This document shows positions 31,850 to 43,688 of a stretch of 64,000 bases of DNA, piece after piece. The translations under genes were made by a program, and so were the position numbers. Position 1 is the stretch's first letter, and each line of letters opens with the position of its first letter. Source of the stretch: Metellina segmentata (taxonomy: Eukaryota > Arthropoda > Arachnida > Araneae > Tetragnathidae); assembly GCA_947359465.1 (NCBI GenBank), contig OX375877.1, positions 28,035,235 to 28,099,234 on the forward strand. Reading direction: 5' to 3'. A model generated the notes under the pieces. It was not told the origin of the DNA. It saw only the letters and a program-made list of their open reading frames with translations, and did no database searches.

Positions 31850-33470
31850 CTTGAGTCTTACTCAAAGTTTTGTCACAACGTTTTGTGTGTGTGTGACGTA
31901 GAATATATTTGGTTGTGAACTTAACATAAATGTCTTGGTTAGTAGTTTTCAGAAATTCGTTTCTCAGTAATGTGATTATGTATGAGTGAATTTTGAGCCA
32001 TCTTCAAATTAAATTAGGTTTAAATTGAAATTGTTCTTTACCCATATTTCTAATAAAGTGCTCACTGATTCTTGTTTTTAAACTTCTAAGCGTTATTTCA
32101 ATAACATATTTTTTTGTTTGAAAGTCTACGCTAATAGGAACATTATCTTTCGTATTGCAAATTTCCCAAAGAATAGTACATTTGTATCCAACGGTTTACA
32201 GAGTTTATTCGAAAACAAATATTTAAATATACCCCTTTCTTTATACTGATTCTTATTTGCTTCTTATGCGCAAGATTTACACGCTGAATGCTATTTTGTA
32301 GCACTTTTGCACTTAACATTATACAAATGTATCATCTTCATTCTTTTTGTTACAGCACTATACATAACAGAACATTAATATGGAAAGATAATTAACAAAG
32401 CGCGTATAAGAAATTATGCTTGCTGTGTTGGGGATACGACACATTAAAGTCTTTTTTTGTTTGCTGCTACATAAAAAGGCAAATAAGTAGCTAGTTAATG
32501 TCTCTCAAATGGGAATAAAATAAGCTTAATTAACTTAATAACCTAGATAGTTTTCTCACAAACTATAAGATGCATAAAGAAATTTACAAACCATTCATCA
32601 CATTTGAGGCAAACATTTGCTGGAAAACTTCTGCACCAACAAGATCCTGTTGCAGAGTTGAATTATTAAATAAAAAAAATTAACTAAGGTTATCAAAATA
32701 ACCACCCCACTTTTCTCCCTATTTCACTAACAAATGTAACACAGAAATCGACACTATGAGCAAGCTGAAAAATGGCAACAAATAAATGTAATAAGCAGTT
32801 ACTATTCCACCAATTTTTCAACTCGTTCAAATGTGCTTGATTTGAGCTATAGAGTTATGAAATATTGCCCAAATGGAGTAGCCTGCAATGGATCTATCTA
32901 ATGAAACTAATAATCAATCCGAAGGGAGAATTAAATGAGAAATTTAGAACCGAAAAAACCTCAGAAATGGGCACATAAACGAACATGAAAGTAGGCTTAG
33001 ACGTCGATACTGAATCGCCTTTTAAAAAGTCAATAAAATTAAGTAAATTTTCAGAGCTGATTATAGTAAATTATAAATGTGTACTTTGCCAAAAACTTTA
33101 ATAAATAACAGAATTACGAAATTCGTTTTCAATTTTGTTCAACTTTTTTCACTTGGAGGTATGAAATATAATTTACGATACTTTTCATTAGAAGTGGATT
33201 TAAATATAATATCAAATGTGCCTAACATCCCTGGCTATCAAGTAGATAAAAACAAACTTTGATGCAGATGCTATGATCAGGATTTTTAAATATTTAAATA
33301 ACACATTTTTTGCCATTTCGGCCACCGACATACATACTCTCAATTTCATGATAGCACAAATTTTAAATCAGACACGGCCCTGAATTTATATTCACTTCAG
33401 CCCTCTGAGCTTTAAGAGATTTCCAAGTAGTGTAGTATTGCTTTAACCCCGCAAAACTCTTAACCCCCCT
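31850..33470. other. No gene recognised
   Basis: About 1.6 kb of AT-rich sequence with only short frames (such as 33077-33262) and no repeat ends that I could identify. Confidence 0.4.
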
Positions 33471-33474
33471 GGTG

Positions 33475-33640
33475 GTTGCTTCGATGAGGTATGTCGTCAT
33501 TAGCAAAACTGACCAGGTCTTGATGTCGTCATCAGAAAGAAAATAGGTGACATCTTGATGGAGAGGTATCGTGTCATTACCAAAATTGGTTAAATCTTGA
33601 TGGTCAAGATCTTTCGTTGAAACCATATTCGAGAGTCTAT
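33475..33640. repeat. Degenerate minisatellite, about 46-bp unit
   Basis: Roughly three units with the words gaccaggtcttgatg, tcgtcattagcaaaact and ggttaaatcttgatgg. The frame open across it on the minus strand (33363-33689) is a by-product of the repeat. The array is related to 14331-14480. Confidence 0.5.
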
Positions 33641-34002
33641 GAATAACAACCACATTTATTGTGTGGAAAGAATACATGGATTTGTCCATCTGTTGTTCCT
33701 TTCCTTAGAATGGAATAATTTGAAAAGAGATTCTATTGGTCAAGAAGGTCCAAACTGGTTTGACGTTATATAACAGGGGTGGACACAGATGAGGTCAATG
33801 AGAACCGCATTCCGGCTGGTTTTCATATATTATAAAGAGCCACACCATAGTTACACAGTATTAAATTCAAATTTAATTTAATTTGATATGGCTACTGTGG
33901 CGTACTCGCTTAAGCCTGGGTAGCGGTCATATAAAATATGCAGGGAACAGCACTACTGATTCAGCCCGGAATTAGTTTAGACTTATTCAGGATTGCTGGA
34001 TT
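33640..34002. other. No feature recognised
   Basis: Mixed sequence between the minisatellite and Helitron-like copy D; no frame or repeat end is evident. Confidence 0.35.
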
Positions 34003-34830
34003 ATAATGCCCGGCGGTGCCCGTGATTACATCGCGGGCAACCCGTGATGTAAGTTATTAATCTGGTGTAAAATTTTGAGTAGATTTTTCAAATCCGTTGA
34101 AAATTTCAATCTATCTTTAGCGATTCCGATTTTACGAAAAAGAATTAACAATCCCAGTCAAAATGTTTTTTATTTTTTGCTCTCATTCACTGAAATGGAA
34201 TAGGACAGGAAATGTAATCTGTTTTTTTTTTTTTTAATTCGAACGGCAGAAGATGTAATCTGTTTCAAGCGACGTCACAATCTATTGCGAAACTATAAAA
34301 AATTAAAAATTATTTTTTTAAAGAAAATCATATTTTTAGGTATCGATATAAAGTGAAATTTTCCGCAGATTTTAAATTCATTGAAAATTTTACTCTATCT
34401 TTAACGGTCTAGGAGATAGAAAAAAGAATTAAGTGAGTCCAGTTAAAGGATATTTCGTCTGGCTGGAAAATCCTTCTTTCGCGGAAAATCCAAGCAGAAA
34501 CGAAAAAAATAATTTTCTCCGAGTTCCTAGCGAAGAAAAAAACTTGACATGGTTCCAAATACCGATTGCAAGGTCACGTGGATAGGAAAAGTCCAGTTTG
34601 GGGTGTAAATTTCTTCCGGAAGAAACGCATTGAAAAACCGATGAAGAATAAAACTATTAAATTCATTTAAAAATCTACTAGATAAAATTTTAAAATTCAT
34701 CGAGACCCGAAAATTGCAAAACATTTGGATTCCCTGTGTGTCAAATATCATTACTGTAAGTGCAATATAATTTTCAGGATTTTGTGACAAGAAACACACA
34801 AACAAACACTTCATTTTATAATATTAGAGA
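34003..34830 (-). mobile_element. Helitron-like non-autonomous element, copy D
   Basis: On the minus strand it starts TCTCTAATATTATAAAATG, followed by aagtgtttgtttg, after an A. It shares with copy A the interior words tcaacggatttgaaa and gatagagtaaaattttc-like sequence. The 3' end (low coordinates) has cgcgggcaaccc and gggcaccgccgggc, resembling the GC-rich end of the other copies but without a clear CTRR. Its 5' end points at the 49-bp array, which begins 30 bp away. Confidence 0.6.
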
Positions 34831-34860
34831 TATACAAGTCGGACTTTATACATCATGTCA

Positions 34861-37800
34861 CAGGAGATGGCCTCCTATAATATAATCACGAGAGTTCACG
34901 TCGAACGCATAGGAGATGGCCTCCTATAGTATAATCACGAGAGTTCACGTAGAACGCACAGGAGATGGCCTCCTATAGTATAATCACGAGAGTTCACGTT
35001 GAACGCACAGGAGATGGCCTCCTATAGTATAATCACGAGAGTTCACGTCGAACGCACAGGAGATGGCCTCCTATAGTATAATCACGAGAGTACACGTCGA
35101 ACGCACAGGAGATGGCCTCCTATAGTATAATCACGAGAGTTCACGTCGAACGCACAGGAGATGGCCTCCTATAATATAATCACGAGAGTTCACGTCGAAC
35201 GCACAGGAGATGGCCTCCTATAGTATAATCACGAGAGTTCACGTCGAACGCACAGGAGATGGCCTCCTATAGTATAATCACGAGAGTTCACGTCGAACGC
35301 ACAGGAGATGGCCTCCTATAGTATAATCACGAGAGTTCACGTCGAACGCACAGGAGATGGCCTCCTATAATATAATCACGAGAGTTCACGTCGAACGCAC
35401 AGGAGATGGCCTCCTATAATATAATCACGAGAGTTCACGTCGAACGCACAGGAGATGGCCTCCTATAGTATAATCACGAGAGTTCACGTCGAACGCACAG
35501 GAGATGGCCTCCTATAATATAATCACGAGAGTTCACGTCGAACGCACAGGAGATGGCCTCCTATAGTATAATCACGAGAGTTCACGTCGAACGCACAGGA
35601 GATGGCCTCCTATAATATAATCACAAGAGTTCACGTCGAACGCACAGGAGATGGCCTCCTATAGTATAATCACAAGAGTTCACGTCGAACGCACAGGAGA
35701 TGGCATATAGTATAATCACGAGAGTTCACGTCGAACGCACAGGAGATGGCCTGTAGTATAATCACGAGAGTTCACGTCGAACGCACAGGAGATGGCCTCC
35801 TATAATATAATCACGAGAGTTCACGTCGAACGCACAGGAGATGGCCTCCTATAGTATAATCACGAGAGTTCACGTCGAACGCACAGGAGATGGCCTCCTA
35901 TAATATAATCACGATAGTTCACGTCGAACGCACAAGAGATGGCCTCCTATAATATAATCACGAGAGTTCACGTCGAACGCACAGGAGATGGCCTCCTGTA
36001 GTATAATCACGAGAGTTCACGTCGAACGCACAGGAGATGGCCTCCTGTAGTATAATCACGAGAGTTCACGTCGAACGCACAGGAGATGGCCTCCTATAGT
36101 ATAATCACGAGAGTTCACGTCGAACGCACAGGAGATGGCCTCCTATAGTATAATCACGAGAGATCACGTCGAACGCACAGGAGATGGCCTCCTATAGTAT
36201 AATCACGAGAGTTCACGTCGAACGCACAGGAGATGGCCTCCTATAGTATAATCACGAGAGTTCACGTCGAACGCACAGGAGATGGCCTCCTATAGTATAA
36301 TCACGAGAGTTCACGTCGAACGCACAGGAGATGGCCTCCTATAGTATAATCACGAGAGTTCACGTCGAACGCACAGGAGATGGCCTCCTATAGTATAATC
36401 ACGAGAGTTCACGTCGAACGCACAGGAGATGGCCTCCTATAGTATAATCACGAGAGTTCACGTCGAACGCACAGGAGATGGCCTCCTATAGTATAATCAC
36501 GAGAGTTCACGTCGAACGCACAGGAGATGGCCTCCTATAGTATAATCACGAGAGTTCACGTCGAACGCACAGGAGATGGCCTCCTATAGTATAATCACGA
36601 GAGTTCACGTCGAACGCACAGGAGATGGCCTCCTATAGTATAATCACGAGAGTTCACGTCGAACGCACAGGAGATGGCCTCCTATAGTATAATCACGAGA
36701 GTTCACGTCGAACGCACAGGAGATGGCCTCCTATAGTATAATCACGAGAGTTCACGTCGAACGCACAGGAGATGGCCTCCTATAGTATAATCACGAGAGT
36801 TCACGTCGAACGCACAGGAGATGGCCTCCTATAGTATAATCACGAGAGTTCACGTCGAACGCACAGGAGATGGCCTCCTATAGTATAATCACGAGAGTTC
36901 ACGTCGAACGCACAGGAGATGGCCTCCTATAGTATAATCACGAGAGTTCACGTCGAACGCACAGGAGATGGCCTCCTATAGTATAATCACGAGAGTTCAC
37001 GTCGAACGCACAGGAGATGGCCTCCTATAGTATAATCACGAGAGTTCACGTCGAACGCACAGGAGATGGCCTCCTATAGTATAATCACGAGAGTTCACGT
37101 CGAACGCACAGGAGATGGCCTCCTATAGTATAATCACGAGAGTTCACGTCGAACGCACAGGAGATGGCCTCCTATAGTATAATCACGAGAGTTCACGTCG
37201 AACGCACAGGAGATGGCCTCCTATAGTATAATCACGAGAGTTCAAGTCGAACGCACAGGAGATGGCCTCCTATAGTATAATCACGAGAGTTCACGTCGAA
37301 CGCACAGGAGATGGCCTCCTATAGTATAATCACGAGAGTTCACGTCGAACGCACAGGAGATGGCCTCCTATAGTATAATCACGAGAGTTCACGTCGAACG
37401 CACAGGAGACGGCCTCCTATAGTATAATCACGAGAGATCACGTCGAACGCACAGGAGACGGCCTCCTATAGTATAATCACGAGAGTTCACGTCGAACGCA
37501 CAGGAGACGGCCTCCTATAGTATAATCACGAGAGTTCACGTCGAACGCACAGGAGACGGCCTCCTATAGTATAATCACGAGAGATCACGTCGAACGCACA
37601 GGAGACGGCCTCCTATAGTATAATCACGAGAGTTCACGTCGAACGCACAGGAGACGGCCTCCTATAGTATAATCACGAGAGTTCACGTCGAACGCACAGG
37701 AGACGGCCTCCTATAGTATAATCACGAGAGTTCACGTCGAACGCACAGGAGACGGCCTCCTATAGTATAATCACGAGAGTTCACGTCGAACGCACAGGAG

Positions 37801-40800
37801 ACGGCCTCCTATAGTATAATCACGAGAGTTCACGTCGAACGCACAGGAGACGGCCTCCTATAGTATAATCACGAGAGTTCACGTCGAACGCACAGGAGAC
37901 GGCCTCCTATAGTATAATCACGAGAGTTCACGTCGAACGCACAGGATATGGCCTCCTATAGTATAATCACGAGAGTTCACGTCGAACGCACAGGAGATGG
38001 CCTCCTATAGTATAATCACGAGAGTTCACGTCGAACGCACAGGAGATGGCCTCCTATAGTATAATCACGAGAGTTCACGTCGAACGCACAGGAGATGGCC
38101 TCCTATAGTATAATCACGAGAGTTCACGTCGAACGCACAGGAGATGGCCTCCTATAGTATAATCACGAGAGTTCACGTCGAACGCACAGGAGATGGCCTC
38201 CTATAGTATAATCACGAGAGTTCACGTCGAACGCACAGGAGATGGCCTCCTATAGTATAATCACGAGAGTTCACGTCGAACGCACAGGAGATGGCCTCCT
38301 ATAGTATAATCACGAGAGTTCACGTCGAACGCACAGGAGATGGCCTCCTATAGTATAATCACGAGAGTTCACGTCGAACGCACAGGAGATGGCCTCCTAT
38401 AGTATAATCACGAGAGTTCACGTCGAACGCACAGGAGATGGCCTCCTATAGTATAATCACGAGAGTTCACGTCGAACGCACAGGAGATGGCCTCCTATAG
38501 TATAATCACGAGAGTTCACGTCGAACGCACAGGAGATGGCCTCCTATAGTATAATCACGAGAGTTCACGTAGAACGCACAGGAGATGGCCTCCTATAGTA
38601 TAATCACGAGAGTTCACGTCGAACGCACAGGAGATGGCCTCCTATAGTATAATCACGAGAGTTCACGTCGAACGCACAGGAGATGGCCTCCTATAGTATA
38701 ATCACGAGAGTTCACGTCGAACGCACAGGAGATGGCCTCCTATAGTATAATCACGAGAGTTCACGTCGAACGCACAGGAGATGGCCTCCTATAGTATAAT
38801 CACGAGAGTTCACGTCGAACGCACAGGAGATGGCCTCCTATAGTATAATCACGAGAGTTCACGTCGAACGCACAGGAGATGGCCTCCTATAGTATAATCA
38901 CGAGAGTTCACGTCGAACGCACAGGAGATGGCCTCCTATAGTATAATCACGAGAGTTCACGTCGAACGCACAGGAGATGGCCTCCTATAGTATAATCACG
39001 AGAGTTCACGTCGAACGCACAGGAGATGGCCTCCTACAGTATAATCACGAGAGTTCACGTCGAACGCACAGGAGATGGCCTCCTACAGTATAATCACGAG
39101 AGTTCACGTCGAACGCACAGGAGATGGCCTCCTACAGTATAATCACGAGAGTTCACGTCGAACGCACAGGAGATGGCCTCCTACAGTATAATCACGAGAG
39201 TTCACGTCGAACGCACAGGAGATGGCCTCCTATAGTATAATCACGAGAGTTCACGTCGAACGCACAGGAGATGGCCTCCTATAGTATAATCACGAGAGTT
39301 CACGTCGAACGCACAGGAGATGGCCTCCTATAGTATAATCACGAGAGTTCACGTCGAACGCACAGGAGATGGCCTCCTATAGTATAATCACGAGAGTTCA
39401 CGTCGAACGCACAGGAGATGGCCTCCTATAGTATAATCACGAGAGTTCACGTCGAACGCACAGGAGATGGCCTCCTATAGTATAATCACGAGAGTTCACG
39501 TCGAACGCACAGGAGATGGCCTCCTATAGTATAATCACGAGAGTTCACGTCGAACGCACAGGAGATGGCCTCCTATAGTATAATCACGAGAGTTCACGTC
39601 GAACGCACAGGAGATGGCCTCCTATAGTATAATCACGAGAGTTCACGTCGAACGCACAGGAGATGGCCTCCTATAGTATAATCACGAGAGTTCACGTCGA
39701 ACGCACAGGAGATGGCCTCCTATAGTATAATCACGAGAGTTCACGTAGAACGCACAGGAGATGGCCTCCTATAGTATAATCACGAGAGTTCACGTCGAAC
39801 GCACAGGAGATGGCCTCCTATAGTATAATCACGAGAGTTCACGTCGAACGCACAGGAGATGGCCTCCTATAGTATAATCACGAGAGTTCACGTCGAACGC
39901 ACAGGAGATGGCCTCCTATAGTATAATCACGAGAGTTCACGTCGAACGCACAGGAGATGGCCTCCTATAGTATAATCACGAGAGTTCACGTCGAACGCAC
40001 AGGAGATGGCCTCCTATAGTATAATCACGAGAGTTCACGTCGAACGCACAGGAGATGGCCTCCTACAGTATAATCACGAGAGTTCACGTCGAACGCACAG
40101 GAGATGGCCTCCTACAGTATAATCACGAGAGTTCACGTCGAACGCACAGGAGATGGCCTCCTACAGTATAATCACGAGAGTTCACGTCGAACGCACAGGA
40201 GATGGCCTCCTATAGTATAATCACGAGAGTTCACGTCGAACGCACAGGAGATGGCCTCCTATAGTATAATCACGAGAGTTCACGTCGAACGCACAGGAGA
40301 TGGCCTCCTATAGTATAATCACGAGAGTTCACGTCGAACGCACAGGAGATGGCCTCCTATAGTATAATCACGAGAGTTCACGTCGAACTCACAGGAGATG
40401 GCCTCCTATAGTATAATCACGAGAGTTCACGTCGAACGCACAGGAGATGGCCTCCTATAGTATAATCACGAGAGTTCACGTCGAACGCACAGGAGATGGC
40501 CTCCTATAGTATAATCACGAGAGTTCACGTCGAACGCACAGGAGATGGCCTCCTATAGTATAATCACGAGAGTTCACGTCGAACGCACAGGAGATGGCCT
40601 CCTATAGTATAATCACGAGAGTTCACGTCGAACTCACAGGAGATGGCCTCCTATAGTATAATCACGAGAGTTCACGTCGAACGCACAGGAGATGGCCTCC
40701 TATAGTATAATCACGAGAGTTCACGTCGAACGCACAGGAGATGGCCTCCTATAGTATAATCACGAGAGTTCACGTCGAACGCACAGGAGATGGCCTCCTA

Positions 40801-41036
40801 TAGTATAATCACGAGAGTTCACGTCGAACGCACAGGAGATGGCCTCCTATAGTATAATCACGAGAGTTCACGTCGAACGCACAGGAGATGGCCTCCTATA
40901 GTATAATCACGAGAGTTCACGTCGAACGCACAGGAGATGGCCTCCTATAGTATAATCACGAGAGTTCACGTCGAACGCACAGGAGATGGCCTCCTATAGT
41001 ATAATCACGAGAGTTCACGTCGAACGCACAGGAGAT
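34861..41036. repeat. 49-bp satellite array, 126 units
   Basis: Unit: CAGGAGATGGCCTCCTATAG, then TATAATCACGAGAGTTCACG, then TCGAACGCA (49 bp). The distance from the first to the last CAGGAGAT, corrected for two units each short by 3 bp near 35700-35755, is exactly 126 periods. Units are nearly identical. Variants are clustered: GACGGC replaces GATGGC in 11 consecutive units (37403-37893), and TACAG replaces TATAG in runs of four (39031-39178) and three (40060-40158). Each unit has an AGGAG/CTCCT stem with the 5-base loop ATGGC. Because 49 is not a multiple of three and TAG/TAA occur in the unit, it is not coding. Confidence 0.98.
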
Positions 41037-41580
41037 CTTTTAATCTTCGCAGCAGGGAAGAATAAATGAACTCTTCAGCATACCGCAGGATCTTTCAGGA
41101 ACGGTTTCCTAGATGTGGGCTCCAAAAATTATATCAGATCCGAAGATCTAGCAGGCACTTATGTCCTTATGATACGTTTTAGGACCCTAGGTCCGAGGCG
41201 ATTCTTTCCGCTCCAAGGATGGAAGCGTCGTCTATTTTCAAGGCGCGAACGACATCTGAACTTCTCTTTGGTAGCCGGCTCGAAATTTGGGGGTCCTGAC
41301 GTCATGTTGCGTTGATTTTCAAAAGATTGGCTGTGACGGCAGGTGAGCGCTCATTCCGAGGACTCTATTTGCTAGCTCGCTCCCGCCAACAAGTCTATGA
41401 ACCTCCCTTTCTGGTCTGGAATCGTTCTCAGGCTTCGCGACACCTGTTCGTCAGAGGCGTGCCGGAACGAATCTTTAGAAATTTAATGTCACAGTCGAGA
41501 CATACTGTCGTCTTGTCGCAAGGAATTTGAGACTGTACTTGGGGTTTTTCCGAGGGGTGTTATCGACACGTTTGAATCAA
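41037..41580 (+). other. GC-richer island beside the satellite array
   Basis: About 500 bp of roughly balanced base composition between the array and Helitron-like copy C. Two overlapping plus-strand frames (41115-41315 and 41312-41530) are open, with arginine- and serine-rich translations and no recognisable domain. It could be a gene fragment, an LTR-like piece or the unit from which the array arose. No function can be assigned. Confidence 0.35.
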
Positions 41581-41645
41581 TATTGGATTCATTACAGTAC
41601 GTATTCTATATATATAAGTCTCAAGTGCTGTACAATGTACACTTA

Positions 41646-42095
41646 TCTCTACTATCATAAAAGAAAGTACAGGGCGCAGTGTCCTGATTGATCTATGGCA
41701 CTTACACTAATGAAATTTGGCACACAGGTAGTCCGAATTTTTTTGCAATATTTGTGTGAAGCCCGAATTTGAAAACTTAATTTAAAACATTTAAAAATTA
41801 ATATATTAGTTTTACACCTTTCTTTCTTCTTTCCGGAATGTGACGTCATTGAAGAAAGGCGAGGATTTTGAGATTTTCGACCGTTGATGTCACAAGCGTT
41901 TTTCGTCTTAATGTCTTTAGAACCATGCCAATTTTTCAGATTATCGAGTGTTTGGATTTACGTTGTTGATAACAGCCATTTCGAGGCGGCGTTGCCTGTA
42001 GAGTTCGATTGCGAAGAAAACCGTGGTTAGCGTCACACCTGACCGCACGATAGGAACTGTCACGTGCAACGCCGTGCTGGCCACGCAGTAGCTAG
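41646..42095 (+). mobile_element. Helitron-like non-autonomous element, copy C
   Basis: Starts TCTCTACTATCATAAAAG after an A and ends ggccacgcagtagCTAG followed by T. It is 450 bp, with interior words gattgatctatggc, cacacaggtagtcc, gaatgtgacgtcattgaag and gtgcaacgccgtgctggcc. It is the cleanest copy for defining both ends. There is no coding capacity. Confidence 0.75.
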
Positions 42096-42396
42096 TTAGA
42101 AAATATAATTAAGAAAAAGAAAATATACTAAATAATTATTTCAAAATTTTATTAATAAAATAAAGTATAACACACATACAAAAATGTATTAATAAAAAAT
42201 GTAACATTTAACAAAGACATTTGATCAAATCTGAAATTTGGTGTAAAATTTGTTTCGGCTGTCCCAAGCAACTATGGGAGATGATGATTGGAAATTACAC
42301 GGCAAGCAACTTTCTTTACGTGTGGATATTTCGATTCTGGCACGAGTTTCCAAAATTCAATTACGGGCGCTCGAGAACACGCACCGACGACTCTTA

Positions 42397-43374
42397 GGCC
42401 CGGTGCGCACAGCCGGTTTTTCAACGTGCGGCGCCGCTGCGGCAACGCAAGTGCGGTCTGAGTTACATTAGATCCAATGGAGCAGTGGGCACATCCCTAC
42501 GGCGCCGATGCGGCGACGCATGTCCAACTTGCTTGCAATTTTTACTGCAGTTCCCCACAGTAATAATAATTAATAAATGGTTGTATCCAGTAACGTCTAT
42601 TTTGTTTCGAAATATATTTTTTTGTACACCAAGTAAGCGAAATAAACACGTTTTCTTCAAAGAATATTTATCGCAAATGGCGCGAAATGAACACTTGCGT
42701 CATTTCACGGTTATGTGTGCACAGTTGGGCTTCGATGCCGCATTTTGTCTTTAATGTACCATGATTAATTACGCAAAGATTTAGTAATTAGTATTTATAT
42801 TCCATTTATGTATGAAAACCAGGTACTTCAGGACGAAGAAGCGTTTGCGACGAGCTTCGGCGCCGTGGGGTACTGCAGTACAAATTCCACACTAGTTGTA
42901 CGTGCGTCGCAGCAGCGGCGCCGGAAGCATGTGTACACTACTCCATTGAATCTAATGTATCTCAGACCGTACTTGGGCCGACCAACCGGTATAGTGGTTA
43001 AGGTTTTAGCCTCTAGATCAGAAGGTTCCTGGTTCGAATCCGGGTCCGGGCATGGATGTTTGTAAACGTATGGTGTAGAGGCGGCTGGTGCACCTTAAAT
43101 CTGTCGTGGCCGAAAGTCCTCACGTTGGGTTGGCGTGGAAGTTTGGAGAGTGGGGTGCCAGCTCAGGTGTTGCTTCGTCATCTGACCGTGGTTCAAAATT
43201 ACGAGGTGTTGTCCTCGAATCTTTCCCTTAAGGGACTGATTCCGGACCGTCGTCAATAGCCCGTTGTGTTGCTCTAGTACGACGTTAACTAAAATTACCA
43301 TTACCATTACCAGACCGTACTTGCGTTACGGCAACGGCGCCACAAGTTGAAAAACCGGATGTGTGCACCGGGTC
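42397..43374. mobile_element. PIF/Harbinger-type MITE split by a SINE (copy 1)
   Basis: The ends are GGCCCGGTGCGCACAGCCGG and the inverse of GACCCGGTGCACACATCCGG, both flanked by TTA (42394-42396, 43375-43377). A three-base TTA duplication with GG/GA-starting ends fits PIF/Harbinger. The inverted repeats exceed 100 bp, continuing through tttttcaac, gcggcgcc and gatccaatgga-like words. There is no coding capacity. Without the SINE at 42976-43311 and its extra 12-bp duplication the element is about 630 bp. Confidence 0.8.
42976..43311 (+). repeat. tRNA-headed SINE, full length (copy 1)
   Basis: 336 bp, flanked by the perfect 12-bp duplication agaccgtacttg (42964-42975, 43312-43323). The first ~75 bases form a tRNA-like head with an A box (tagtggttaagg) and a B box (ggttcgaatcc), so RNA polymerase III transcription is expected. 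The body carries ctggtgcacc, tctgtcgtggcc and cgttgggttgg; the tail is (attacc)n. Frames open on either strand here (43056-43259, 43095-43307) are SINE artefacts. This copy defines the family seen at 4420, 7131, 8158, 31700, 50222, 53335 and 53686. Confidence 0.92.
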
Positions 43375-43377
43375 TTA

Positions 43378-43688
43378 TTGGGGCCTGTTGCCCAATCTAA
43401 AGTTTGTTCTAGGGAACCTAGCCCCGGAGGGGCTTTAATCCCATATCTGAATATAGGACATAATATATTACACATAAAGATAAAGCCTGTTGCCCAATGT
43501 TCTACTCCTGTCCTTTTATATCCATAAACCGGGACTTTTACCCTATGTAAATTTTAGAGACACAATGAATGATCGTGGACCCCATTGGGTTTTCTTCATG
43601 GGTTGGAAGTCCTTCCCCCCTTCGAACCAAGGACTCCAAACCCTAACGGGTGAGTCGGGAAGTAGAGGATCTGAAACAAGACAATGCC
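43378..43688. other. Spacer with a 14-bp direct repeat and a GC hairpin (copy 1)
   Basis: The word gcctgttgcccaat occurs at 43382 and again near 43485, bracketing about 90 bp that contains the hairpin AGCCCCGGAGGGGCT. It may be the duplication of a small insertion. The same structure is in copy 2. A frame at 43490-43732 has no recognisable content. Confidence 0.4.

Noticed and set aside
33363..33689. 108-codon minus-strand gene
   Set aside because: The frame runs across a degenerate minisatellite and has no recognisable motif or splice support.
34861..41036. CRISPR array
   Set aside because: The repeats are contiguous with no unique spacers, the unit is 49 bp throughout, there are no cas genes, and the setting is eukaryotic.
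34861..41036. Repetitive protein gene (silk-like) in the 49-bp array
   Set aside because: A 49-bp period shifts frame at every unit and the unit contains TAG and TAA, so no frame stays open.
34861..41036. Ribosomal DNA spacer repeats
   Set aside because: No rRNA gene sequence is visible on either side; both flanks are Helitron-like or unassigned.
42976..43050. Functional tRNA gene
   Set aside because: A and B boxes are present, but this is the head of a dispersed SINE with body, tail and target duplications; no complete cloverleaf was verified.
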